64,000 nucleotides of DNA from Lotus japonicus (Eukaryota; Streptophyta; Magnoliopsida; Fabales; Fabaceae), in contig NC_080043.1 in NCBI RefSeq assembly GCF_012489685.1, positions 45,213,127 through 45,277,126 of the forward strand, in the 5' to 3' direction. The notes beneath the pieces are model-generated. The model ran no database searches, had not been told where the DNA came from, and was given only the letters and a program-made list of their open reading frames with translations. Below, piece after piece: positions 1-11,204 of the stretch. The stretch's first letter is position 1, and each line of letters opens with the position of its first letter. The position numbers and the translations under genes are program-made.

Positions 1-508
1 AAGATCATGCTAGCATGTAGGTTTTGGTGCTGGGGTGAGCTCCTCGAGATGGGATTAGTGTAGGAGTAGAGTCTTAGCTCTGAACATCATTTGTTTCTTT
101 GGGGACAGGGTAGTTTCCCACCTATAGCTTTTTGTGTGGTTCCTCTACGGGAATCACAGAGAGTTGGTTGGACTAGGAGGTCTTGTTTTAGGCCGTTTGG
201 GCTGACTTATTCTTATTTTGAGGGACAGTGTTGCAGACACTTGACCTTTCTTTTGGATTATACCTTTGGCCTACAGGCGCTACAACTTTCTTACTTCCCG
301 TCACTGGAGGTTTACTCATGACGTGGTTAGCTACTTACAGCGGGGGGGTTGTAGTATATATTGTATATAGTTCTGTTGTCTTTCGCAATTGCGTTATATT
401 ATTTCAGTCTTGTTTATATTATTATCGGGAAAAAAAAATATACACGTTTTTCCGCATTAGTTTTCTTTTTGGTTACTAAAGTGACGCCACCGAAATCGGG
501 GTGTTACA
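1..508 (+). mobile_element. 3' end of a diverged chromovirus-type LTR
   Basis: The stretch ends in CGGGGTGTTACA at 508, the same terminus as the LTRs of the gag-only element and copies A and B. Shared blocks (a GGGACAGGGTAG motif, a TGTGGTTC motif, an AAAGTGACGCC block near 480) show it belongs to a related but diverged family. From 509 the sequence becomes the interior of minus-strand element A, and the matching site in copy B near 7795 is uninterrupted. An element, or solo LTR, therefore inserted here in plus orientation. Its left part and its target-site duplication lie outside the window. Confidence 0.75.
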
Positions 509-1734
509 GTCGGGTCTCCGTTTGAAATAATACTAGTTGGCACTCTGTGCAGTCGCAAAATCTTAACCACTTGCTTCTTTACCTTCGGTCGTCCGAAATT
601 CTTCTTAAACTCGATACATCTCTGCCATTTCAAAGTGAATGTTCAACCTATCCTCCTGATCTTCACTCATGATCCAAAACTCAACTTGATCGCTTGATAA
701 CTCCTAGACGAAATATTGCGTTGGAATCTAATAGTCCATTAACGTCACATCCAACTTCGTAACTATCATCACTCGCACCATGAAATCAATCTTCTACTTA
801 GTCACCATTCAAATTAAAACTCGACTTGAGTCTTAATACCTTGTGCATCACAAGACTCATTCCCTTTAACATTAACTTATCAATAACTTATAAGCTAATC
901 TTCATCTTAATATCTAACAATCCATTATTATTGTCTTCGTCCTCAAAACTTCCTCACTCCAACCAATTTACACTTACTGAAATCCCTAACACTTCGCATA
1001 AATCGAGACTTATCCTCTGGAAGATCAAATCATAACTATACCTCAAGGGTCTTAACTAGTCATTTTATCATCCAATCCTTCAACCTTCTGAGATTTAACT
1101 ACTATCTTAACCTGCCAACACCACTAAATCTCTTATTCGTACATGATTTTCAACTCCCGAAGTCAATCTTAACCCTAGGATTCTCATTCAACTTAGCAAA
1201 ATTCACTTGCTAACTCCAGCATGCGTCACCGAAATCCATAGCAAAGTTCCATTCACTCTTAAACTCTACGAAACTTGTTCAAATATAACAACCTCAGGTA
1301 TTCATCTTAATACTAACATTTTCCTTTTTGTAACTTAGTCATCCTCTAATCAATCCAACACTTAGCCTCTCGATCAGAACCTGACAAGACTTCATGTCTC
1401 ACGCGCTCATGATCAAATCGAATGGCTTAAAATCTAAACCTTCACTAAGTTCGGACCTCTAATATCCTTTAACTCTCCAACACTTCTTAAATGAATATTC
1501 ATTTCTTAAAGCTACAACTCCTTCCCAAAGAAAATCGATTACTTAACACGAACTTTCCTCTCAAACCCGACTAATCCTCGGTCAATTCAAATTCATTTTA
1601 CACATCCCTCTATCAAAGTCCATGACCAGCTGTGATTCCGAATATCATCCCCTCAATATTAGGTTGATCAGGCCTAATACATCGAAGGTGGAAATTTAGG
1701 AAAACCCACTGGAACAGACAATGAGTTCCTATCC
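509..1734 (-). other. Non-coding 3' interior of copy A
   Basis: I see no credible coding region here. The stretch is about 98 percent the same as 7796-9020 in copy B and is recognisably related, in reverse, to 28300-30120 of the gag-only element. For example, the block around 1655-1720 containing CCTCAATATTAGG and GGCCTAATACATCG recurs near 28345-28390. It begins next to a fragment of the integrase motif and replaces most of the integrase gene. It looks like an inert spacer inherited by a non-autonomous lineage. What it does, if anything, is unknown. Confidence 0.7.
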
Positions 1735-2590
1735 TCCAGTAGTCACAAATATCGTGATATTACATCCCAAGCCTTGATACGAAGCATCACAATAAACTTC
1801 ATAAGGTTCCTCCGGTTGTGGCAAAATAAACACAGGTGACGTCGTCAAACGTTCCTTCAGTGTCTGAAAACTTGATTCACACGCCTCAGTTCATGCAAAA
1901 GGTTGATCCTTCCTCGTCAGTTGAGTCAAAGGTCCAACAATCTTGGCAAATCCCACAATGAAGCGTCTATAATATCCAGCTAAACCCACAAAACTTCTGA
2001 TCTCAATCACTGTCTTCGGCTGCACCCCAGCCAAAACAGTCTCTACTTTCGCTGGGTCCACAGCTATGCCTTCCTTTGAGATAACATGGCCTGAGAAATT
2101 GACTTCCTCCAGCCAGAATTCACACCTGGAAGGGTTCGCATACAACTTTTTTCTCCCTCAACACTTGCAAAACTTGGCGCAGATGTTCTTCATGTTCCTT
2201 AGCGTTCTTTGAATATATCTGTATGTCATCTATAAAAACCACCACAAACCGATCTAAGAATTCATGAAAGATGCGGTTCATGTAATCCATGAAAACAACA
2301 GGTACATTCGTCACTCCAAACGGCATCACTAAGTACTCGTGGTGTCCGTAGCGTGTTCTGAAAGCAGTCTTCGGTATATCCTCAGTCTTCACCCTGATCT
2401 GATGATAGCCTGACTTCAAGTCTATCTTGGAAAATACGGCAGCCCCTCGTAATTGATCCATCAAATCATCTATCCTCGGCAACGGGTATCGGTTCTTGAT
2501 CGTCTTTCTTCTTAACTAAAAGAACTAGCGCTCCCCACGGTGAAACACTTGTTCGAATGAATCCTTTTGCCGAAAGATCCTCCAACGATT
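1735..2590 (-). pseudogene. Reverse transcriptase / RNase H remnant, copy A
   Basis: Minus-strand reading gives Ty3/gypsy RT motifs: [13 protein letters not shown] (palm), MPFGVTN, and FIDDIQIYS, in which FIDD stands for the catalytic Y/F-x-DD. These are followed in another frame by HVISKEGI and GLAGYYRRFI of the RT connection region, then a trace of RNase H. Compared with copy B, 47 bp are missing between two CGTC direct repeats near 2505. This removes the [10 protein letters not shown] motif and shifts the frame. The gene is dead. RT normally copies element RNA into DNA inside the capsid particle. Confidence 0.85.
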
Positions 2591-2854
2591 CCGCTTCAAA
2601 ACTAAACGCCCTAAAATCCTACGTATCGTACCCATAAGGAATTTCCCTGAGATCCTAGCTTCCTTATCGACGCATCGTTAAAACAACTCCCTAGCTCAGC
2701 GTGCTATCCTAGACCCCGTGTAACTTTTATAGTTAAATTACGAGCAACCTCGAATAAGGTCCTACTAGAAATAATAATCATAAGATCATAGTCTAAGTAG
2801 TAAATACAAGTTAGGCGCGTCGCACTCGTTTCGAAGATAAAGGAGTAAGGTATT

Positions 2855-3700
2855 CTAGAATAAGAGAACAGTTAAAATATTACCATCGTTCCCACGTTCT
2901 TCCTCGTTCAACTCCTCAGCTCTTGCCCCCTCCTTGGTATGAATCTTTTCCTCTATAGCAAGTTGTTTTCCTTTCCCAACATTCCCTGATGATTCGCCCT
3001 TGGGTGCCTTACAATCTCTGGAGAAATGTCCCGGTTGGTTGCAATTGAAGCATAGACTTTCCTTAATCTTGCACCTACTGGCATAGTGCCCGCTTTCCCC
3101 CCAATTGAAGCATAGAGATCCCCCGTCTGGGCACTTGTTACTGTAGTCCCCCACTTTCCTGCACCTGTAACACGTCACTGTTTTTCTCGAAATCTTATTT
3201 CTTATCCCTCCGGTAGCATCATTCCCTTTCATCTTACTTTCAGACGTTCCCTCCTGAAGTGTCTTGCAGGTCACAGCTAGATGCCCCTCTCGGTCACACT
3301 TGAAGCATCTTCGTCGAATCGCTGAGTACTTGTTAGCAAAATGCCCAATCTTTCCGCAACGAAAACATGTCACACCTTTGTCACCAACTGGCTTCCCTCC
3401 AGTATCAGCAGTCGTTGGTTTGCACACTCTTGAGATAAGATCTCTTCCCTCGGGACGCTGATACGGTCCCCACTGATGGTAGCTCTCTCTTCTGTTGTAG
3501 CCTTGGGAACCTGACCTCATTGGTCCCCCAGGTCCTGTTCGGTTCATTCCTCTTTGTTGATACATCGCCGTCGCCATCAGTCGTTTGTGATGCTCACGTG
3601 CAGCCTCTTCAGCGCGCATATAAGGGTCTTCCGCAGCCTGGTTCATCATTGCCTCGATCAGTGTAGCTATTGCCTCCGCCATCCGGTTAAGGTCCATCAT
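2855..3700 (-). pseudogene. gag remnant of copy A: capsid core deleted, five zinc knuckles
   Basis: The minus-strand frame starts near 3700 (MMDLNRMAEAI), continues through a short alpha-helical N-terminus, then jumps straight to the basic linker (GPGGPMRSGS) and the nucleocapsid. Next to the intact gag at 26849-28000, about 190 residues of capsid (the DPPKF to ELMKNRR region) are missing. Five CCHC-like knuckles follow, against two in the gag-only element. Three have lost a ligand: CFRCGKIGHFANKY (last Cys), CYRCRKVGDYSNKC (His) and CFNWGESGHYASRC (second Cys). The frame is otherwise open to a TAG near 2855. Without the capsid it is not a working Gag. Confidence 0.85.
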
Positions 3701-3894
3701 CCTATGTCTCATCAAACGTCCAATTAGTACTAACCATAAGGTAGCACTAGACAAACCATTCAATATGGTTAAGTGGTAACGCAAACAATTAGAGCGAAAA
3801 TCGCTCTACAGACTATCAATTTTCACTCTTCGCTGAGTCACACAACCTAGCACAGAAGACCTATTCCCCAAAGACTCCCAAAAGACTCGACTAA

Positions 3895-3906
3895 GCTCTG
3901 ATACCA
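3895..3906 (-). promoter_or_regulatory. Primer-binding site, initiator Met tRNA (copy A)
   Basis: The minus strand reads TGGTATCAGAGC, the usual plant complement to the 3' end of initiator methionine tRNA. It lies 3 nt inside the LTR end at 3910. This fixes the LTR boundary and shows that 3910-7544 serves as the 5' LTR of copy A. Confidence 0.95.
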
Positions 3907-4813
3907 CAATGTAACACCCCGATTTCCGGGTGTCACTTTAGTAACCAAAATTAAACTTTACGCGGAAAAACAGGTAATTTTTTTTCCGCTTGATTCCTTT
4001 AAATGAAAATGATAGAAATTAAAGACATAACCCAACAACTAAACTAACCGACGTACAACAAATATAAACATGTACAGCCTCAGCTGCACTCCCACGTCAC
4101 GCGCACTCGCAGTGACTCCAAGGTAGTGTGCCCGTAGGCAAATATATACAGAACCAGAATCGTGAGTGAGAAAGTTATAAGTACAATCCACTAAGAGAAA
4201 GTCGGCCTCAAAATGGCCTAAGCAAAGACCCCTACAGTCCGACTGACTCACTGTGATCACTCAATAAGAGAACCACACGAAAAGTCATGCATCGGGAACC
4301 TACCCTGTCCCAAAAGTAAAACGAAATAGAGCTCTACACAAAATATGACGCCTGCCTAAACCTACCCTCCCATAACTGCTCACATAACCGAGTCCACAAC
4401 TAACTGAAGACGGCAAGTTGAAGCTCAGCTCCATGCGTCGTAGAACTCCCTCCGTCAGACGTCCACGCTCGTCAGTACGGTCCTCCAACTCAAACCTGAT
4501 CCTCCCCGAGGAAGAGACCATCGAGAACCAGTCGGCCATCGACATCTGGCAGCAGGCCGACCGCCCAAACACAAACATGAAACCAAAGCCAAGGCGCTAA
4601 GGTCAACTCCCGGTATAAAGTAGATATACACTCAACATGTGATATGGGGTATAGATATATATGTTGTTATATAAACATATAGATAATCCTAGCATGTTAT
4701 GGCTCTAACAATGCTTCAATAAATCAAACAGCACACAATCCCAGTCAGAATGAATGTATGCGTGAAATGCAATCAATATGATCCGGATTGTGACGCGTTC
4801 CCGTTCGCCACAA

Positions 4814-4989
4814 GTGAAGCATTCCCGTTCTTCACTATGGATGAACCATTCCCGTTATTCATCCTTGGTGAACCATTCCTGTTATTCACCGTATGATGAA
4901 CCATTCCTGTTATTCATCATTAATGCATTGGTGAACCATTCCCGTTATTCACCAAAAGATGCTCAGGTGAACCATTCCCGTTATTCACC
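4814..4989 (-). repeat. Array of six ~24-nt stem-loop units in the LTR
   Basis: Units lie at 4814-4835, 4840-4863, 4867-4890, 4895-4918, 4930-4953 and 4966-4989. Each has a nearly constant 12-nt middle (CCATTCCCGTTA) flanked by complementary 5-6-nt arms. The arms are GGTGAA/TTCACC in some units, GATGAA/TTCATC in others and GTGAA/TTCAC in the first, so both sides change together. Copy B (near 12112-12260) has one unit fewer and one hybrid unit with mismatched arms. If the TATA box at 6844-6853 is used, the array lies in the transcribed R-U5 leader. Confidence 0.8.
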
Positions 4990-5072
4990 CGATTGATGCA
5001 ATATGGTTAGCCAAACATCGAATCGTCCTCACCACACAAGTGTTTAGCTCAAAACCCAATATCAGAAACCCA

Positions 5073-5405
5073 AGAGTTAGTGTCGGTCAATACAACACAA
5101 CTCGGAGTTAGTGTCGGTCAATACAGCACAACTCCAATAACAAAACCCAAAATCAAAGCCAGAGTTTGTGTCGGTCAATACAACACAACTCGGAGTTAGT
5201 GTCGGTCAATACAACACAACTCCAATAACAAAACCCAAAATCAAAGCCAGAGTCAGTGTCGGTCAATACAACACGACTCGGAGTTAGTGTTGGTCAATAC
5301 AACACAACTCCAATAACAAAACCCAAAATCAAAGCCAAAGTCAGTGTCGGTCAATACAACACGACTCGGAGTTAGTGTCGGTCAATACAACACAACTCCA
5401 ACAAC
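5073..5405 (-). repeat. 88-bp tandem repeat, four units, built of paired stem-loops
   Basis: Unit starts are near 5073, 5161, 5250 and 5338. Each unit holds two half-units with the core GTGTCGGTCAATACAACAC. The core is flanked by GAGTT and AACTC, or by GAGTC and GACTC, so the flanks pair in both versions. Inside the core GTGT can also pair with ACAC. Copy B has three units (12344-12600), so copy number varies between the two LTRs. Confidence 0.85.
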
Positions 5406-6843
5406 AAGAGTACTAGAGTACTCGGTGACTTTCAATCATCACCATGGATCGCCTCTGTGGCTTTCCCCAATTCCCAAATCCCATTACAAAGTCGACTTTT
5501 CCTCGTCTTTCGCAAACATTTTCGCATTGAGACTCCCTATGGTTTATTCGTTAATGAAAACGTTTCGAATTGAATTAGTCAAGTTATGAGTTTATTTCTC
5601 GAAGTCTAAGTTTCCCAAAGTCTCTAGTTTTCAAAATCTGTTTCATTCTAAGTTTTTCCAAAAACCCCACCAAAAGCAATTCCCAAGGAAAGTCTAAGTA
5701 TACAACAAATGCCTAAGTCTCAAACCCTTGAGTTTGGACTTGCCTTGGGTTGTTAATCCTACCCGAAATATCAAAGATCACCAGTTCAATGATTCCCCAC
5801 TCCGAAGTCGCGTCAGAACGCACAATTCAATAACATCACAATATCATAAGTTATGGAAAAACATCATAACATTAATTCATCATCATAATCAATATCAAAG
5901 TAAAGCATAAGTCGAATTTATCAACGCCTATCATGCAGTCATAGCTAATAGTAAGTTGCCCTAACCTCGAGCAGCTCCAGTCTCTTGGTTAAAACTTCCT
6001 TCACACGAATGCTCGGCAAAACCCAAAGTTCCTTCAACTGAACCTCGGAGAAAACAAAGCAGAATCCAAACAAAATCGATTAGTTCGATCGCAATACAAC
6101 CCATAAACGGTAGACAAAGCATTAAAGCTTCAGAATGCAACAATCAGATACGAAAAGACAAGTTTTCGAAAACGAAAAACTCCCCCCCCCATTGATATAG
6201 CTCTCGGCCATAAGGGAAAAAAGGCTCCGGCTCTTTTTCTTCAATCAAATCTGTTTACAAGGTAGTTTTAGGTTAAAACTAAGGCAAAGAAATTGTCGGA
6301 AAATTTTTCGGACGATCGGATCGAAATACGGCTATTCAGGGGCGTTTTGGTCCAAAATAAAAGCTCAAAACCCCAAAGTTATCAGTTCGGAAATCAAATT
6401 TGACAGCAGTGATCCTAACGACATCCGTGACAACAAATCCTAAAAGCACGAAGTCAGATTACGACTTTTCGACAATAAAGTTTCGAAATGTGCGACAAAA
6501 GAGTTTTGAATCAGTTTTTCAGATCCTGGACAACTCGATCACAATCGGCGAATACTGACGGAGGTTTTAGGCTCTTGGGCACGTAGGGAAGATAACCCAA
6601 CAGAGAAATCAGGAAAAACGGACAGTTTTACAAAAACTCAAAACTTTGAGCACAGAAACGACTAAAGAAACGCAGTAGAAACAGTGATCAGAGGTAAGAA
6701 TCAAGCTAGTTACCTCGATACCTTGAAGTAGGAACGAACTGCGCGAAGATCGGTCGAGTTTCGGCAAAAAATTCTTCTCCCTCCCCTCTCCACAACTCAC
6801 GGCCCCAATAGAGAAGAAAACGGGAGATATTTTGATTTTTCGA

Positions 6844-6853
6844 CTATTTATAG
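6844..6853 (-). promoter_or_regulatory. Probable TATA box of the chromovirus LTR
   Basis: Minus strand CTATAAATAG lies about 690 nt inside the LTR. The same motif sits at the matching place in LTR B (14029-14038), in the gag-only element (23725-23734 and 31104-31113) and, as CTATAAATA, in LTR D (near 58189). Its position would define a U3 of roughly 0.7 kb and a very long R-U5 of about 2.9 kb. Confidence 0.7.
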
Positions 6854-7544
6854 GTAGGTGAAATCGCGGGAAAATGAAAATTTTGCGATTCCGATTTTTG
6901 CAGCACGTTCACCGAAGAGTTCTAAGAGAGATTCTGGCGTCAGAATTCCAGAACTCAAAACAAGTCTCTGACATTTGGGAAAAACGATATCTAAAATCCC
7001 AAAAGCGGTGTAAGTTAATCTGTCCCCAAAAACTACTTTTTGCTGTGAATGTCGGACGGCAAAACTTTGTTCTGAAGAAAGATTGGAAACGTCGAAACAA
7101 ATCTGGCACCGCGAACGGAAACTTCGTTAGAAGTCCCGAATAGAAAAAGTCTTCATCCAACGCTTGAATTTAGGGTTTCGAAGCAAAGAAGTTAGCGTCG
7201 TCCGACTTCCGAAAAGTGAATACTATCGTGCGTACAGTCCCGAGTTCCGAAATGAAACGCTGGTCGAAAGAAAAATAAAGAGAACCTTTAAATTTTCCAA
7301 GGATTTGGAATCTCACTTAAAACGTTGCTTTAAAAGCGAAATTAGCCTATTCTGGACACGCTTGCCATAAGGCAGGTGTGCAGACGACTCGCATTAATTC
7401 CTACAGCGACTACGCAACATTCCTCAAGCAATTCCTGAACTTTCTTCTTCATTACTCTTCCTCAAATAGCAAACTCCTGTCACGCTTACACTGATTCTAC
7501 ACGTGAGTCGGAAATTAACTTGCTCTGTAAATCCAGGTCTTACA

Positions 7545-7916
7545 ATACTCCCCTCCAAAAAGAAAGTTTCGTCCTCGAAACTCAGAGTTCTGCGAAAAGT
7601 CTGGGACAAGTTCCTTGATCTTGTCTTCCAATTCCCATGTAACATTGCCCGTCTCATTATTCCTCATCACTTTCACTAAAGCAATCTGCTTTCCGTTTGA
7701 TTGTTTCAGTCTTCTATCCCCAATGCTGACCTGCGGCGTCTCAAAAGACATATCATCCTTCAGCTCTATGTTGTCCGGGTCGACCACTTGGGTTGGGTCT
7801 CCGTTTGAAATAATACTAGTTGGCACTCTGTGCAGTCGCACAATCTTAACCACTTGCTTCTTTACCTTCGGTCGTCCGAAATTCTTCTTAAACTCGGTAC
7901 ATCTCTGCCATTTCAA
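7545..7916 (-). pseudogene. Fused integrase-motif / chromodomain fragment, copy B
   Basis: The minus-strand frame begins with an integrase-like piece (VRLHRVPTSIIS, compare the family's GVPTSIVSDRDP motif). It then passes directly into a C-terminal chromodomain-like part (DRRLKQSNGKQIALVKV, then NVTWELEDKIKEL). In intact chromoviruses more than 100 integrase residues separate these. The chromodomain normally helps target integration to chromatin. The frame stays open into the LTR. The same join occurs in the gag-only element near 30110-30200, so the deletion predates these copies. The W-E-L-E-D motif is what assigns the element to the chromodomain gypsy group. Confidence 0.8.
7548..7556 (-). 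promoter_or_regulatory. Polypurine tract of copy B
   Basis: The minus strand reads GGAGGGGAG, followed by TAT and the LTR start TGTAAGACC. This is the plus-strand DNA priming site. The same tract is found at 30401-30409 before the 3' LTR of the gag-only element. Confidence 0.85.
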
Positions 7917-9020
7917 AGTGAATGTTCAACCTATCCTCCTGATCTTCACTCATGATCCAAAACTCAACTTGATCGCTTGATAACTCCTAGACGAAATATT
8001 GCGTTGGAATCTAATAGTCCATTAACGTCACATCCAACTTCGTAACTATCATCACTCGCACCATGAAATCAATCTTCTATTAGTCACCATTCAAATTAAA
8101 ACTCGACTTGAGTCTTAATACCTTGTGCATCACAAGACTCATTCCCTTTAACATTAACTTATCAATAACTTATAAGCTAATCTTCATCTTCATATCTAAC
8201 AATCCATTATTATTGTCTTCTTCCTCAAAACTTCCTCACTCCAACCAATTTACACTTACTGAAATCCCTAACACTTCGCATAAATCGAGACTTATCCTCT
8301 GGAAGATCAAATCATAACTATACCTCAAGGGTCTTAACTAGTCATTTTATCATGCAATCCTTCAACCTTCTGAGATTTAACTACTATCGTAACCTGCCAA
8401 CACCACTAAATCTCTTATTCGTACAAGATTTTCAACTCCCGAAGTAAATCTTAACCCTAGGATTCTCATTCAACTTAGCAAAATTCACTTGCTAACTCCA
8501 GCATGCGTCACCGAAATCCATAGCAAAGTTCCATTCACTCTTAAACTCTACGAAACTTGTTCAAATATAACAACCTCAGGTATTCATCTTAATACTAACA
8601 TTTTCCTTTTTGTAACTTAGTCATCCTCTAATCAATCCAACACTTAGCCTCTCGATCAGAACCTGACAAGACTTCATGTCTCACGTGCTCATGATCAAAT
8701 CGATTGGCTTAAAATCTAAACCTTCACTAAGTTCGGACCTCTAATATCCTTTAACTCTCCAACACTTCTTAAATGAATATTCATTTCTTAAAGCTACAAC
8801 TCCTTCCCAAAGAAAATCGATTACTTAACACGAACTTTCCTCTCAAACCCGACTAATCCTCGGTCAATTCAAATTCATCTTACACATCCCTCTATCAAAG
8901 TCCATGACCAGCTGTGATTCCGAATATCACCCCCTCAATATTAGGTTGATCAGGCCTAATACATCGAAGGTGGAAATTTAGAAAAACCCACTGGAACAGA
9001 CAATGAGTTCCTATCCTCCA
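7917..9020 (-). other. Non-coding 3' interior of copy B
   Basis: Counterpart of 620-1734 in copy A, with only scattered differences. No coding region can be supported. It joins the RT remnant to the integrase/chromodomain fragment. Confidence 0.7.
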
Positions 9021-9024
9021 GTAG

Positions 9025-9935
9025 TCACAAATATCCTGATATTACATCCCAAGCCTTGATACGAAGCATCACAATAAACTTCATAAGGTTCCTCCGGTTG
9101 TGGCAAAATAAGCACAGGTGACGTCGTCAAACGTTCCTTCAGTGTCTGAAAACTTGATTCACACGCCTCAGTTCATGCAAAAGGTTGATCCTTCCTCGTC
9201 AGTTGAGTCAAAGGTCCAACAATCTTGGCAAATCCCTCAATGAAGCGTCTATAATATCCAGCTAAACCCACAAAACTTCTGATCTCAATCACTGTCTTCG
9301 GTTGCTCCCCAGCCAAAACAGTCTCTACTTTCGCTGGGTCCACAGCTATGCCTTCCTTTGAGATAACATGGCCTAAGAAATTGACTTCCTCCAGCCAGAA
9401 ATCACACCTGGAAGGGTTCGCATACAGCCTTTTTCTCCCTCAACACTTGCAAAACTTGGCGCAGATGTTCTTCATGTTCCTTAGCGTTCTTTGAATATAT
9501 CTGTATGTCATCAATAAACACCACCACAAACCGATCTAAGAATTCATGAAAGATGCGGTTCATGTAATCCATGAAAACAACAGGTACATTCGTCACTCCA
9601 AACGGCATCACTAAGTACTCGTGGTGTCCGTAGCGTGTTCTGAAAGCAGTCTTCGGTATATCCTCAGTCTTCACCCTGATCTGATGATAGCCTGACTTCA
9701 AGTCTATCTTGGAAAATGCGGCAGCCCCTCGTAATTGATCCATCAAATCATCTATCCTCGGCAACGGGTATCGGTTCTTGATCGTCGCCTTGTTCAGTTG
9801 TCGATAATCCACACACAATCTCGACCTTCCGTCTTTCTTCTTAACTAAAAGCACTGGCGCTCCCCACGGTGAAACACTTGTTCGAATGAATCCTTTTGCC
9901 GAAAGATCCTCCAACGATTCCGCTTCAAAACTAAA
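9025..9935 (-). pseudogene. Reverse transcriptase / RNase H remnant, copy B
   Basis: This copy is better preserved than A. The minus-strand frame has [60 protein letters not shown] and the catalytic FIDD. A frameshift near 9420 is followed in another frame by HVISKEGIAVDP, GLAGYYRRFI and an RNase H start (VYCDASYQGLG). The sequence then breaks into the non-coding spacer. Protease, most of RNase H and nearly all of integrase are absent. The order and motifs are those of Ty3/gypsy Pol. Confidence 0.88.
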
Positions 9936-10114
9936 CGCCCTAAAATCCTACGTGTCGTACCCATAAGGAATTTCCCTGAGATCCTAGTTTCCTTATCGAC
10001 GCATCGGTAAAACAACTCCCTAGCTCAGCGTGCTATCCTAGACCCCGTGTAACTTCTATAGTTAAATTACGAGCAACCTCGAATAAGGTCCAACTAGAAA
10101 TAATAATCATAAGA

Positions 10115-10998
10115 TCATAGTCTAAGTAGTATATACAAGTTAGGCGCGTCGCACTCGTTTCGAAGATAAAGGAGTAAGTTATTCCAGAATAAGAGAACAG
10201 TTAAAATATTACCATCGTTCCCACGTTCTTCCTCGTTCAACTCCTCAGCTCTTGCCCCCTCCTTGGTATGAATCCTTTCCTCTGTAGCAAGTTGTTTTCC
10301 TTTCCCAACATTCCCTGATGATTCGCCCTTGGGTGCCTTACAATCTCTGGAGAAATGTCCCGGTTGGTTGCAATTGAAGCATAGACTTTCCTTGATCTTG
10401 CACCTACTGGCATAGTGCCCGCTTTCCCCCCAGTTGAAGCATAGAGATCCCCCGTCTGGACACTTGTTACTGTAGTCCCCCACTTTCCTGCACCTGTAAC
10501 ACGTCACTGTTTTTCCCGAAATCTTGTTTCCTATCCCTCTGGTAGCATCATTCCCTTTCATCTTACTTTCAGACGTTCCCTCCTGAAGTGTCTTGCAGGT
10601 CACAGCTAGATACCCCTCTCGGTCACACTTGAAGCATCTTCGTCCAATCGCTGAGCACTTGTTAGCAAAATGCCCAAACTTTCCGCAACGAAAACATGTC
10701 ACACCTTTGTCACCAACTGGCTTCCCTCCAGTATCAGCAGTCGTTGGTTTGCACGCTGATACGGTCCCCACTGATGGTAGCTCTCCCTTCTGTTGTAGCC
10801 TAGGGAACCTGACCTCATTGGTCCCCCAGCTCCTGTTCGGTTCATTCCTCTTTGTTGATACATCGCCGTCGCCATCAGTCGTTGGTGATGCTCATGTGCA
10901 GCCTCTTCAGCGCGCATATAAGGGTCTTCCGCAGCCTGGTTCATCATTGCCTCGATCACTGTAGCTATTGCCTTCGCCATCCGGTTAAGGTCCATCAT
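10115..10998 (-). pseudogene. gag remnant of copy B, capsid deleted, frameshifted
   Basis: It has the same capsid-less structure as copy A: an N-terminal helix region, then basic linker, then a series of five CCHC-like knuckles. A further small deletion near 10755 (missing a stretch that A has around 3425-3460) puts the N-terminal part and the knuckles in different frames. The terminal TAG of copy A is TGG here, so this frame runs on to about 10115. The lost ligands in knuckles three and four are the same as in A, but the first knuckle keeps its last Cys (FANKC). Confidence 0.85.
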
Positions 10999-11192
10999 CC
11001 TATGTCTCATCAAAAGTCCAATTAGTACTAACCATAAGGTAGCACTAGACAAACCATTCAATATGGTTGAGTGGTAACGCAAACAATTAGAGCGAAAATC
11101 GCTCTGCAGACAATCAATTTTCACTCTTCGCAGAGTCAAACAACCTAGCACAGAAGACCTATTCCCCAAAGACTCCCAAAAGACTCGACTAA

Positions 11193-11204
11193 GCTCTGAT
11201 ACCA
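11193..11204 (-). promoter_or_regulatory. Primer-binding site, initiator Met tRNA (copy B)
   Basis: The minus strand reads TGGTATCAGAGC, 3 nt inside the LTR end at 11208, as in copy A. Confidence 0.95.

Larger units (their letters stand above)
509..3909 (-). mobile_element. Chromovirus copy A, decayed interior (Ty3/gypsy)
   Basis: Read on the minus strand this runs primer-binding site, gag remnant, RT remnant, then a long non-coding stretch, cut at 508 by another LTR. It is nearly the same sequence as copy B at 7795-11207, shifted by about 7.28 kb, and shares B's internal deletions. The two are therefore copies of one already defective element. Its 5' LTR is 3910-7544. Its chromodomain end and 3' LTR would lie left of the inserted LTR and are not visible. 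Confidence 0.85.
3910..7544 (-). repeat. Chromovirus LTR shared by tandem copies A and B (3,635 bp)
   Basis: On the plus strand it begins TGTAACACCCCG (3910) and ends CAGGTCTTACA (7544). A's primer site flanks it on the left and B's polypurine tract on the right, so it is A's 5' LTR and B's 3' LTR at once. It contains a TATA box (6844-6853, minus), an 88-bp tandem array (5073-5405) and a hairpin array (4814-4989), both downstream of that TATA box. The Gag and RT of these elements are coded on the same strand as the LTR promoter. Small reading frames inside the LTR show no recognisable protein. Confidence 0.92.

Noticed and set aside
4814..4989. CRISPR-like array (short regular repeats)
   Set aside because: The repeats are inverted-arm units in a plant LTR with almost no spacers and irregular spacing. 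There are no cas genes and the context is eukaryotic.
7615..7980. Plus-strand 121-codon frame opposite the chromodomain fragment
   Set aside because: Shadow of the minus-strand chromodomain sequence, with no support of its own.
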